Of a stretch of 64,000 nt of DNA, positions 54,353 to 64,000 are shown piece by piece. Both the position numbers and the translations under genes were made by a program. Location of the stretch: contig RBKR01000019.1 of the NCBI GenBank assembly GCA_004835665.1, positions 310,001 through 374,000 on the forward strand, in the 5' to 3' direction. The DNA comes from Phoma sp. XZ068 (taxonomy: Eukaryota > Ascomycota > Dothideomycetes > Pleosporales > Didymellaceae). Every line of letters begins with the position of its first letter. Positions within the stretch are counted from its first letter, which is position 1. The notes beneath the pieces were generated by a model. It worked only from the letters and a program-made list of their open reading frames with translations, did no database searches and was not told the origin of the DNA.

Positions 54353-55777
54353 ACTCACCAGCACGGGGTTTTTGAGCGAGTTTCCGAGCCTCGGGTCAGA
54401 TTTACCAGTGTTTGGCGTAACGGGTTCTGCTCCTACGATGATAATGACTAGAATATAGAATCAAACATTTAAACCACATATCCCATGCATTTAAAGACTG
54501 ATTGCAGTGTGACTAGCCCGCCCATACACGTAGCAAACATGCGTACAGACTTATCTTTTATCATTTAACACACCTCCATACTCATGAACGCTAAACCCGT
54601 AATTTCCAGGTGACTCTTTAACACAAGACCTCACGCCAGCAGACATGTGACTTCCTGGTCTGATTTTCGATTGAAGGAGGAAGATCACAGGCAGGATGCA
54701 ATGCCTCCTTCGCATCTTCGGGCTGAGATACATGTATACCTCTCAGCCTTTGTTTTTGGAAGAAGACAAGGCTGCCGAGTCTCTAGCGTTGATCGCATGG
54801 ACAATGCACGATATATCTTGAATTGATTGTGGCTTGGAAGACATGGGCGAGGGAGTGTTGATTTTTCAATGCTTTGATTCTTTTCAGAACGAAAGGCTTC
54901 CAAGTCTCTCAGAGCCGATGACACGGAAAATGCACATGTGTTGGACTCAGTGTGTTCTGGAAGAGACAGGACAAACGCTCACATTGGTCAAGTGGGTACT
55001 TCTTTTCGTATTTTGCGCAGTTTGAATGAGGAGATGGAAAGTTCGTGTCGATTTTTCAGAGATGTAGACTGGTATATATGCAATTCATGCTGAGGAAGCA
55101 CGGGCGACACCGAATATGCAGGTCGTCGCATAGCATTTTCTTTTTGGGTATATGAGTGTCAGAGTCTGCAAGATTGAAGTATGGTTTCAGTAGGGAGGGA
55201 TGATAGCGTGTGAATGAGTTGGGGTTGTCTAATGTGTTGGCCAGTGTTGGTCGATTTGCTAGCCCTGAGGCTCTATGATCCATAAGTGCTCCACACCTAG
55301 AGCGAACCTGTTTTCTAGGCCCGAAAGACTCTGAGCACTTCCCAAAAGTCTATTTGCAACGCTAAATCCACTATCAAACGCTTCGACGTCACGACTGGCG
55401 GTCATCTTGTTCAACTGCTGTGCGTTAACTTTCGAAGGAAGGCAGTATGAAGAGGAACCTCTATTTTCGACACCATCAAGGCTTCTAGAAGCCAATCTAG
55501 AAGCCTAGGCGCAAACGAAGAAGCATTGCATCGCGGCCGGCAAGCCACGCACCAATGCATAGCGGGCCGTAGTTCCCACAATTATGATGTCGATCCTGTA
55601 GCTTCCGAGCAACCGCATCGCAAAATGTTCATACGAGAACTGACGTCAATAGCAAGCGCTGCGAAAAATGCTTGAACAAACTTAACGGCATGCATGCGGC
55701 TCTGCCTTCTCTTGTGTAGACTTCCTCGCTAAGTTTGGATAATCTTTTGCGCGCCTCCTTCTTGGATCTGATCTACA
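54353..55777. other. Intergenic region
   Basis: About 1.4 kb between two plus-strand genes without a convincing gene. It contains the palindrome at 55480-55493. Confidence 0.55.
55480..55505 (+). promoter_or_regulatory. Palindrome with heat-shock-element-like core, plus half repeat
   Basis: GGCTTCTAGAAGCC (55480-55493) is a perfect 14-bp palindrome containing TTCTAGAA, i.e. inverted nGAAn units as bound by Hsf1; CTAGAAGCC recurs at 55497-55505. It lies about 290 bp upstream of the TDT transporter start. Confidence 0.4.
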
Positions 55778-57199
55778 ATGCCGCTCAAACGGCGCGAACA
55801 TGACTACGACTTCGACATACCGTGGCGTCTTATCGACGGCGACGTAGCGAACGCTCCTGAAGACGACGAGGATTCAGAACAGCACAAGAGCAGAAGACAC
55901 CAAACGCTAAAGAAACAATCGATTCGACACTACCGCCATGCAACAGGCAAATGGGGCGCAGCATTGGAGAGCTTCAAGCCCATCTGGGTGCGTAACCTCC
56001 GTTTATTTTAATAAGCAGACGTTCTAACAAGACTGCAGTTTGCGGTTGCCATCTCAACAGGCGGTCTCGCCTTAATCCTCGCCTCGCCCTTCCCCTATGC
56101 CGCTTCCTGGCAGTTGCGCCTAGCGTCCGTGCTGTACGTCTTCGAAATCGTCCTGTTCGCCATCTTCACCGCCCTCATGCTCGCGCGCTGGATCATATAC
56201 CCACACGTCGCTATCCGCCGTGCACTTTCAGATCCGGATGAACTCTGCTCTTACGCCATTCCACCAATCGTGCTCATGACCATAGCTGGGTTGATGGCAA
56301 CGCAGGTCTCGACGACGGCGTGGGGCGGCCACGCATTCACGCTTGTTGCCTATGTACTGTGGTGGATTGGCGTGGCGTGGATGTTCCTGACTGGTGTGGT
56401 GGTGATCGTGACGTGTATATACACTGGAAACCAGGTCGATCGCAGTATGACACCTGTACTGTTCATGGCACCCGTGGGTCTTGCGACCGCTGGCGTCGTG
56501 GCGGGGAGTATTGCCAACAACGCTGCTGAGATGAGTGCACGGCTTGCGGTTCCCATGATCGTAGTGGGCTACTTTGTAGTCGGGATTGCGCTGTTTATGG
56601 GCATCATCCTATACACGTTATTCTTCCACCGGTTGCTGGCCGCTGGGTTGAATCCACCGGCGCAGAGAGCTGCTTTGTTCATCTTGATTGGTGCTGCAGG
56701 GCAGCTGAGTTCTGCATTTCAGATCTTGGGCACTGCGGCGAGGAAGTATTTTCCGCAGTACAAGCCGCAGGCGACAAGTGCGACCTTTTGGGAGCAGGAG
56801 GCTGGTGCAGGGATCGACTACTCGAGTCTGCTGTTTGGTGTACTTCTGCTTGGGTTCGACTACTTCACGCTCTGCCTAGCAGTGGTTGGTATTGCTGATG
56901 TCTTCGTCAAGAAGCAGTTCTCGTATACGCTGACGTGGTGGAGCGTGGTGTTCCCGACGGTTACATTGGTGACCGCTTGGTTGCAGTTGAGCACGTCGAT
57001 GGATTCGCCGGCTTTCAGAGGGTTGACAGCTGCGTTGTATATGATTGTCGTCGTTTTATACCTTATGAACTGGGTCGGTACAATCTGGGGAATCATTACT
57101 GGTGATCTGATATGGGCTAAGAGCGAATTACAGAGAGAGGAAGGTATGAAGAAGAAGGCGAAGGACATGGAAAAGTCGAGAGATAGCGGAGAGGTTTGA
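55778..57199 (+). CDS. TDT-family transporter (C4-dicarboxylate/malate or sulfite exporter, Mae1/Ssu1-like), 456 aa
   Basis: Plasma-membrane transporter of the tellurite-resistance/dicarboxylate family. Exons 55778-55987 and 56039-57199 give 456 aa. The cytosolic N-terminus (70 residues, charged, KRREHDYDFDIPW) precedes about ten hydrophobic segments starting at FAVAISTGGLALILASPF; conserved family parts include VLFMAPVGLATAGVVAG, NPPAQRAALFILIGAAGQ and FDYFTLCLAVVGIADVF. The C-terminus is basic and hydrophilic. The Phe/Gly-rich helices are compatible with the SLAC1/TehA fold. Mae1-like (malate) and Ssu1-like (sulfite) roles cannot be separated by eye. Convergent with the next gene (80 bp). 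Confidence 0.9.
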
Positions 57200-57279
57200 G
57201 CTAGTCAAGACCAGAATAGTCCCTGCATCAGAGGTCGTAATGGACCCACGTTCGTAAATTCTTCGTCTCGTCAATCGCT

Positions 57280-59478
57280 CTAAATCTGTTCGACAGTCGG
57301 GAGCTTTGCGTAGCGAGATAAAGGTCTGTACTGTACAGACTCATTGCTGTAGTCGACCTTCGCGAGCTCAAGAGAAGGTCGCACCAGACGCGCATGGGTA
57401 GGATCAGCGACGTCCAATGTCGCGAGTTTCTCGTCGGATCGCGTCACTGGAACAGTTCCGGTTGCGTTTGACCAATTGCCTGCACCCAAACTTTCGTGTG
57501 CAAGTCGCTGTAGTTGTAGTGTTGATCCAGCTTGCCATTCCGCGTAGGCGTAGCGCAATTCGTGATTGCTTTGGATCCAGTGGAGCTTGAATAAGCCGGC
57601 AAGAAATGGCTCAAGCAGCGTCGCTGCAACAATAAAAAGGCCTCCGACGGCGAGGATGATGCCAACTCCGAGAACACTGAATGAGTAGTGTTTTGAGCTT
57701 CGAGCTTTCTACGTATGATCAGTCCACTGCATCCTGGCTTTGGGTTTGGGTTCCGTCAACGTACCTGGCTATAGCATGTCCTCCGGCAAGGCTCCTTCTC
57801 GCAAAGAACTCCTCCTCCAAACCAAGACCCTCTGGAATAGTCGACAAGGAAATGCTGCATTGCAGCTAAAGAGGCCTGACCTACATACTCCATCTCCTTC
57901 TGCCATTGGTCCGAGGGCAAGGCTTTTGTCTGTAGTGCCGTATATTTACTCCTTGGATTGATGAGGTATAGTGTCTGTCGTGCCAGTAATGTCGGCACAG
58001 TTTTAGCCATGAAGAAAGCTTGCATACCTCCAGCGCCATATTGCTGAAGTACGGCTGAAAGGGGACGTAGGGCCATCTGATCCTGCGGGTCGGGGAAAAT
58101 CTTGTGAAATTCAGCTATACCAGACGAACCCGAAAACAGGTCGAGGCAACCTTCGGAAGCCGGTAGCTTGGGATTGCAGAACCTTCTCTCGGACATACAA
58201 CCCAACACTGTAGCAGGCTCGTCCGGAATATAGTATGGGCTCGCTTTGTTGAGCGATGTGGTTGCGGAGAACCACGGGTCGTCCGTGCGGTTCAAATATA
58301 CAACACCTGACGGCACAAGGAAAAACAAGGTGGTTCTCGCATTCGCTGATAGAATCTTGGGTATGAAAGGTAAATCAGCATTAAACTGAGTTTGGGAGCT
58401 GCTATGTTATTAGCATGTGTTCTCATACCTATGCGTGATAGCCTTAGGCAAAGGTTGGGACAGACAGACTAGACCTCATAGTTACCCGTGCCTTCTGATG
58501 TATGAGACGTTGCGTTATTTGCAATCTCGAAAGTATAGTTGAACCAACCTCCTCCATAGTAATACCTCGTGAAGTTTACGTTAGAGCGCTCTGGATCAAC
58601 AGAGGAATTGGAGAAACCGGTAGTGACTACTGGTGCGCAGTGCTCTTTCACTTGAACAGTCACATGTGGTCCCGTATTCAAGCCAAAATGAGTATAGCTG
58701 TCCAGTACTCCGGTGTCCAGAACCATGTTTCCGGACGGCTGCTTACACATGTCTGCCTCAAAGGGACAGGAGGCGTTGCCATCAAATTTGTATGGTAAAG
58801 CTGGGGTTGTCATTACATTGCAACTGGCCGATCTAGCGGCATCCTCAGTCTGATAGCATTGTGAAGCATAGGCCAGATGCTCAGCGGCTTTGCGGTTAAG
58901 GAATGGCGTGATGGACTGATCGTTGTCCACCATACTGGGAAGGTCAACATTGCAGTTCCTTCCAGCGAGGAGCACTTCATTAGCTGAGCTACTGGAGACT
59001 CGAGATGAGAATATACCTGCATGTATTTAGTATCTAGGACAAAAGTAGCAACTTTCAGCTATCACGAATACTTACCGGCAATGATGAAGCTCATCGCCAA
59101 TAACAAAGCTAGGACCGTGGGTAACAGAAGCTTTCGAATCAAGCCGGCCCCCCTTCGACGCCATGCACTAAAGACCAGCGTGAGCTCGAAAGCTGCATCA
59201 AGTGGCAAGGATGTATTCCTCAGGATCGCCTGTCGCTGGATATGGGGTCCTCCAGAACGCCGATCTGATGAATACACAAAATGAAGTACACATCGGCATA
59301 TCTTCCAAAGGCTGCGGCCACTTGTGCTGACGAATAGCGCAAGAAATGCAATGAGCAGACCTCCACGATTGCGATCTAGAGTGAGAGTCGCTCCTCGGAC
59401 GATGTCGAAAGATCGGTTGATCCAAAAGCCGAGATATATATCCTCATCGAGCGAGTCTGGTATGTTGTTCGTCGTCAT
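57280..59478 (-). CDS. Uncharacterised fungal membrane protein with large ectodomain, 671 aa
   Basis: Exons proposed: 59478-59076, 59016-58470, 58401-57765 and 57708-57280 (671 aa). Hydrophobic segments lie at about 39-55 and 115-134, then a roughly 400-residue, Cys-rich, N-glycosylation-rich region (for example FNYTFEIANNATS; QCYQTEDAARSASCNV; VLGCMSERRFC), a third strong segment at about 539-570 (FSVLGVGIILAVGGLFIVAAT) and a cytosolic tail. The layout, with DPWFSAT and SVLGVG motifs, matches a family widespread in Pezizomycotina but without a known role. Donor GTCTGT at the end of exon 2 is inferred from phase. An upstream in-frame ATG at 59796 would add 106 residues of doubtful quality; I prefer ATG 59478 (MTTNNIPDSLDEDIYLGFW). 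Confidence 0.75.
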
Positions 59479-60382
59479 GTCTGCCACCTCACGCGGTATC
59501 GTTTCTGCAGGAAAAAGAGTGTATGAACAGCGGAGCGAATATTCATTTGATATGAAAATAGAGAAAATGCATTGGGGGCCGCATGTCAGCAGCCCCACAA
59601 GGTACATCGTCAGCGGTGAGCTGCTGCGGCTGTTTCGAGAGCCCTGCCCTGCCCTGCAGCCTTGGGCGCCTAAAGGGATGCGCAACGATTTACCGTCTGG
59701 GTTTGGGCCACCGTGGAATTCAAAGAAGCATGTTCGGTTCTGAAGGAGTCGTACTCTAGCCCGGTCGAAGGGCAGTAGAGCAGCTAACGATCTCATCTCG
59801 ACACAATGTATAGCGTTTGTGTCTTAACAACGACCTTATGTTTTGGAATTGACAGGCCATATCGAGGCAAAGGGCATCTACTGGCGTATCATGTACTTTT
59901 TATTTTAGTCGACTAGGGTTGTGTGGGGACGTGTAAGCCTCATTTGGTCTTGGCACCGATCCGTGCTCTTGCCACAGGAAGGTAGTGGTTTTCGTGAGAA
60001 ATGACAGAGACGACAAGAGCTTAATAGTAGTAGAATGCTCTTCGAAAGTTGGTGTATTGTTGGGTCTGACTTCGGTTAAATGATCACAAGCTGGGGACGA
60101 ACACGCCTTACCAAATGGTCTCTAGCGTGTTAAGGCAATGCCGAGGCTGTTGGTCCAAGGTTCACATGCGCCATGAGCAGCTCGTTGGTCACACATCACC
60201 GCGTCTTGCATGCCACGAGGTTCACATGTAAGGCGCATGTGCGAGGTGGCTTCTACGAAGTCCTCATTCTCTGAATTACACTTACGAGCCTCCTGCTAAG
60301 CCATATCACCACTCCACACGACCATTGAGTGCATGGTGACGTTTCACACTCCTACGCTTCGAATGCCTCTTCCACGGTAGCT
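59479..60382. other. Divergent intergenic region (membrane protein / ABC transporter)
   Basis: About 0.9 kb between divergent starts; the part up to 59796 might be an N-terminal extension of the membrane protein. Direct repeats of GGTTCACATG occur at about 60157-60169 and 60219-60230 in the remainder. Confidence 0.45.
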
Positions 60383-62619
60383 ATGGCCGTCCTGTCGAAA
60401 CCTTGGTCGAAGCAAGGCTTGTCCAGTGCTTCGATTAAGTCGCTCGTAAATGAGTTCACGTCCCTATATCTTCAGAATCGCACACGCATATCTCGCGCCG
60501 TCTATCTTACGCTCTTCGTCGCCCTTGTAAATCGCGTTCGTAATGCCATCGCTGAGCAAAAGGCCGCATCAATACGACGCGAAGCCCAACGAAAGACGGG
60601 CACAGGGCCAAGCGAAGGTGAAGCAACAGGGCGGAAGAAGGTTGAGCTGAACCGCGAGTTCTTCAAGAACCTCCTGCGGTTGCTCAAAATCTGTATCCCA
60701 GGATGGAGAAGTAAGGAGTTCAGATTGATCATCAGCCACAGTATCTTTTTGGTACTGAGAACAATGATAAGTCTTTATGTCGCTGAGCTCGATGGAAGAC
60801 TCGTCAGTAGTTTGGTACGAGGAAAAGGCAGTGAATTCCTGAAAGGACTGGTATGGTGGATGACGGTAGCCATTCCAGCAACCTTCACCAACTCAATGGT
60901 TCGTTGTATCTCACTCGATCTGAAGATGGGCGATTAACTGATATGTGTAGCTCTCGTACCACCAGTGCAAACTGTCACTACAATACCGCACGCGACTTAC
61001 GAATTACGTCCACAACAAGTACCTGTCACAAATGACTTTCTACACCCTGTCAGCGCTCGACGACCGAATCAAGAACGCCGATCAGCTCATTACGGTAGAT
61101 GTAGCTAAGTTTGCGAACAGTCTCGCCGAGCTGTACTCGAACCTTGCAAAACCAGTGCTAGATATAATAGTATACAACTACTCGCTGTCACGGAGCGTAG
61201 GAGGAGAAGGCCTCTTCTTCATGAGCTTGCTTGTCCAGCTATCAGCAAACGTCATGCGCGCGCTCACACCACCGTTTGGCAAATACGTTGCGGATGAGGC
61301 TAGACTCGAAGGCGAGTTCAGATTTCAACATTCGAGGCTCATCGACTACAGCGAAGAAGTAGCGCTATATCACGGCCATGAAGCAGAGAAGGATACACTG
61401 GATAAGGGCTACTTCACGCTTATCAAGCACGTCAACAGGATATTGAGGAGACGTCTATATCACGGTGTTATGGAGGACTTTGTGATCAAATACTTCTGGG
61501 GTGCGCTTGGGCTTCTGCTCTGCAGTGTGCCGGTCTTCTTCAAAGTGCCCGGACAGAACGCAAAGAACATGGGCGATCGGACGGAAAGCTTTGTGACCAA
61601 CCGTCGCATGCTGCTCATGTCCTCTGATGCATTCGGCCGCGTCATGTTCTCCTACAAAGAGATCACCGAGCTTGCCGGCTACACATCTCGCGTATCCACC
61701 CTTCTCGACGTCATCGACGATATTCAAGCTGGTCATTTTGAGAAGAAGCTTGTCTCATCCGCCGACACAGAGGAGAACGCGGCTGTCCTTCGCGGCCGCG
61801 GTACGGTCACAGAGGGCGAAGACATTGAATTTGTTGACGTACCCATTGTGTCACCTAACGGCGACGTCCTTGTGCGGAAACTGTCATTCACCGTTAAACC
61901 CGGCGATCATCTCCTCATCGTCGGTCCAAATGGTTGCGGAAAGTCAAGTTTGTTCCGCATCTTAGGCGGCTTGTGGCCTGTGTATGGTGGCACAGTACGG
62001 AAACCGCCATTCGAAGACATCTTCTACATCCCTCAACGCCCATACCTGTCTCGAGGAACATTGCGCCAGCAAATCATCTACCCCGATAACCTACGCGAGA
62101 TGCGCGACAAGGGCATCACAGACGATGACCTATATAACATCCTCAGCGTGGTGGAGATCGAATCCATAGTCGACCGCCCAGGTGGTTGGGATGCCGAGCA
62201 AGAGTGGACAGATGTTCTGTCTGGCGGCCTACAACAGCGAGTTGCTATGGCGCGCTTGTTCTATCATCGACCTCGGTATGCGATTCTTGACGAGTGTACC
62301 AGCTCTGTGACTTTGGAGATTGAGCGGGTAATGTACGATGAGGCAAAGAGACTTGGCATTACTCTCATGACTGTCTCACATAGGAGAAGTTTGTGGAAGT
62401 ACCACGAGAAGATCTTGCAGTTCGATGGACAGGGCAAGTACGTGTTCACGAAGTTGGATGCGGAGAGGCGACTAGAACTTGAAGAGTAAGTTGACCGACC
62501 TTGGGCTGTGGATGCTCGGATGCTAACAAAGCCACAGCGAGAAGGAAGATATCGAGCTGCAGCTACGAGCTGTCCCAGACATTGAGCAAAGGATTGCGGA
62601 ACTGGAGGCCTCTATGTAA
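60383..62619 (+). CDS. Peroxisomal ABC half-transporter, ABCD/PXA type, 710 aa
   Basis: ABC subfamily D transporter importing long-chain acyl-CoA or fatty acids into peroxisomes for beta-oxidation; works as a dimer (Pxa1/Pxa2 in yeast). Exons 60383-60898, 60951-62485 and 62538-62619 give 710 aa; both introns are 52 nt. The N-terminal membrane domain contains the ABCD-specific EFRFQHSRLIDYSEEVALYHGHEAEK stretch (in part NSEEIA/EEVAFY-like). The nucleotide-binding domain shows Walker A GPNGCGKSS (497-505), IPQRPYLSRGTLR, signature LSGG (595-598) with LQQR, Walker B YAILDE (615-620) and the switch His in TVSHRRSLWKYH. All ATPase motifs are intact. The frame opens at a GTG (60329); ATG 60383 is the first ATG. 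Which of the two fungal ABCD paralogues it is remains open. Confidence 0.93.
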
Positions 62620-62919
62620 TACGCCCGCGACAAAGAGCACAACGGATATGCAGTCAGTTGCGTCAGGGTTCTGTATGGTAGGCTGCACGCGTAGAGAATG
62701 TCACAATAGTAGCAATAGAAACGCATGTGAATGTGAACATGAAGCAATTGCGAATAGCTACGTCCATGTCAAGTGGGGCCACCCTGCATTAGCGTGCCTT
62801 AGTCGGTGAAAGCGAGCTCCGTGTCTCGAAGCTCAGGCGCGTCTCCCTGCAACTCCCCACAACACAGCTCCAAGCTGCCGAGTCAACACGCAACTGCGCC
62901 CGGCAGCCGCCACCCCACC
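62620..62919. other. Intergenic region
   Basis: 300 bp between the ABC transporter and the dynactin gene, same strand; presumably contains the dynactin promoter. Confidence 0.5.
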
Positions 62920-64000
62920 ATGTCACAATTCAAGGTCGGCCAGAGGATCGAGACGAACACCCATCGAACGGGTATTGTCAGATATGTTGGCCCCATACAC
63001 GTTGCAGAGGGTGCTTGGCTCGGCATCGACCTGCAAGAAGCCACAGGAAAGAACGATGGCTCTGTCCGCGGCGAGCGGTACTTTGACTGTCCACCTCAGC
63101 ATGGTCTCTTCGTGAAAGAGACAGACATCCTCCAGATCCTCTCACAGCCAGCACCGAAAGCAGCAGCACCGAAGCCCAAAGCCCCTGCGCCTACCCCCAA
63201 ATCACGACCCTCGAGCGTTGTTGCGCCTAGGCCCACATCAACACGACCCTCCAGCGTCACCTCCCCTCCAGCTGCCTCAAGGGCACCCAGCCATGCGAAG
63301 CGCCCGTCTGTAGCACCTGCTGCCCCTCGAACCCCGCTACGAGGGCCCGCCCGTAAGCCCAGCATTGCCAATGCGTCCACCGCGGCCCCCTCCCCACCCC
63401 CTACACGACCGTCGGCCTCCTCGAAGCCAAGTACGTCGTCAGTCACGTCGACATCACAACCACAAAATCCATTGAGAACCTCAACAAGAGATAGCAACGT
63501 CGACGCGCTGCAGACGAAGATCAAGCATTTGGAGAAGCAACACTCTGAGGATCAGGCGCGCCTGAAAGAACTTTCGCAAGCAGAAAGTGAGCGCGATAAG
63601 TTTCATGCCATCATACAGAAGCTGCAGGCGAAATGCCAGACGTTCCACCAAGAATCTCTAGACGCCAAGGAACAATTGAAGAAGGCCCAGGAGGATAATG
63701 AGCGTCTTGCTAAAGAAGGGCAAGACCACGAATTCGATCTGGAAGATGCATTGCTTGAGAAGGAGATGGCGCAAGAGCGCGCTGAGCAAAATGAAAGTGA
63801 ATTGGAAGCGCTCCGTGCCAAGGTGGAAGAGCGGGATCTTGAGCTAGAGATTCTCCGCGAAGAAGCAGAGGCATTCACTGCGGATATGTCTGAAGCAGAG
63901 AAGGAGCAGGCTGGCTACTACCGATTACAGCATGAAAACGATCGTCTCCGCGAGGCCTTGATGCTGTTGAAAGAGGTCACAGAAGAGGAAGCGTACAAGA
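62920..64000 (+). CDS. Dynactin large subunit p150Glued (CAP-Gly protein), 5' part only
   Basis: Largest dynactin subunit, linking dynein to microtubules and cargo; needed for nuclear migration in hyphae (Ro-3/NudM in model moulds). The frame is continuous for 360 codons from ATG 62920 to the window edge without an intron. Residues about 5-70 form a CAP-Gly domain (VGQRIETNTHRTGIVRYVG, GAWLGIDLQEATGKNDGS, GERYFDCPPQHGLFV). Residues about 75-190 are a Pro/Ser/Ala/Lys-rich basic linker with repeated RPSSV/RPSVA-like units, as in p150 where it adds microtubule affinity. From about 195 on there is a long coiled coil (LQTKIKHLEKQ onward). The 3' end is outside the window. Confidence 0.94.
   Translation, partial: MSQFKVGQRIETNTHRTGIVRYVGPIHVAEGAWLGIDLQEATGKNDGSVRGERYFDCPPQHGLFVKETDILQILSQPAPKAAAPKPKAPAPTPKSRPSSVVAPRPTSTRPSSVTSPPAASRAPSHAKRPSVAPAAPRTPLRGPARKPSIANASTAAPSPPPTRPSASSKPSTSSVTSTSQPQNPLRTSTRDSNVDALQTKIKHLEKQHSEDQARLKELSQAESERDKFHAIIQKLQAKCQTFHQESLDAKEQLKKAQEDNERLAKEGQDHEFDLEDALLEKEMAQERAEQNESELEALRAKVEERDLELEILREEAEAFTADMSEAEKEQAGYYRLQHENDRLREALMLLKEVTEEEAYK

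Noticed and set aside
59479..59796. N-terminal extension of the 671-aa membrane protein
   Set aside because: The frame is open, but the added residues look unlike the rest and the ATG at 59478 gives the usual N-terminus; kept only as an alternative start.
1..64000. CRISPR arrays, operons, ribosome-binding sites, insertion sequences
   Set aside because: The window is eukaryotic nuclear DNA with spliceosomal introns; no such structures are seen.

Overview
The window is nuclear DNA from a filamentous ascomycete, most probably a Dothideomycete of the Pleosporales type. The evidence is that genes are broken by many short (about 46-63 nt) GT-AG introns with CTAAC/CTGAC-like branch sites, and that the proteins are typical of Pezizomycotina: the nitrogen regulator AreA with its conserved C-terminal peptide, the Ssn6/Cyc8 corepressor, a KRE6/SKN1 glucan-synthesis protein, DASH subunit Hsk3 and the dynactin p150 subunit. 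The genus cannot be read from the sequence alone. Exon coordinates below were worked out by hand from splice-site and reading-frame consistency; every multi-exon model sums to a whole number of codons.

Layout. 1-7.8 kb (all minus strand): 3' truncated KRE6-like gene, a small conserved gene of unknown function, and SSN6. 7.8-21.8 kb is gene-poor: only two tiny divergent genes (a 121-aa membrane/coiled-coil protein and DASH subunit Hsk3) lie in 14 kb; it contains a perfect telomere-repeat-like motif and clustered GATA sites and ends in front of areA (21.8-24.6 kb). 25.5-32.0 kb: a DJ-1/ThiJ protein, a cytochrome P450 and a 13-exon allantoate-permease-type MFS transporter. 33-39.5 kb: a dual-specificity phosphatase, an F-box-type protein, an endonuclease III-like DNA glycosylase and an acyl-protein thioesterase. 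40.2 kb: an intron-containing tRNA-Glu(CTC) followed by a run of 14 G. 40.7-54.4 kb: a mitochondrial 2-methylcitrate dehydratase, a divergent pair (AYR1-like reductase / METTL7-like methyltransferase), an FMN-binding split-barrel protein, a GPI-anchored PEBP-like protein, an Msc7-like aldehyde dehydrogenase, a glutamine synthetase-like enzyme and a short-chain dehydrogenase. 55.8-64 kb: a tellurite-resistance/dicarboxylate (TDT) transporter, an uncharacterised 671-aa membrane protein, a peroxisomal ABCD half-transporter and the 5' part of dynactin p150Glued.

The genes are mostly housekeeping, and there is no polyketide synthase, NRPS or other sign of a secondary-metabolite cluster. Functional links that can be argued are nutrient regulation (AreA, Ssn6, an allantoate-permease-type transporter), fatty-acid and propionate metabolism (ABCD transporter, 2-methylcitrate dehydratase), and ER/lipid-droplet enzymes sharing one promoter (AYR1-like and METTL7-like). 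The most intriguing non-coding signal is the telomere-repeat-like sequence next to a hairpin at about 8.2 kb in the gene desert upstream of SSN6, which could be a promoter telo-box or the template of a telomerase RNA gene.
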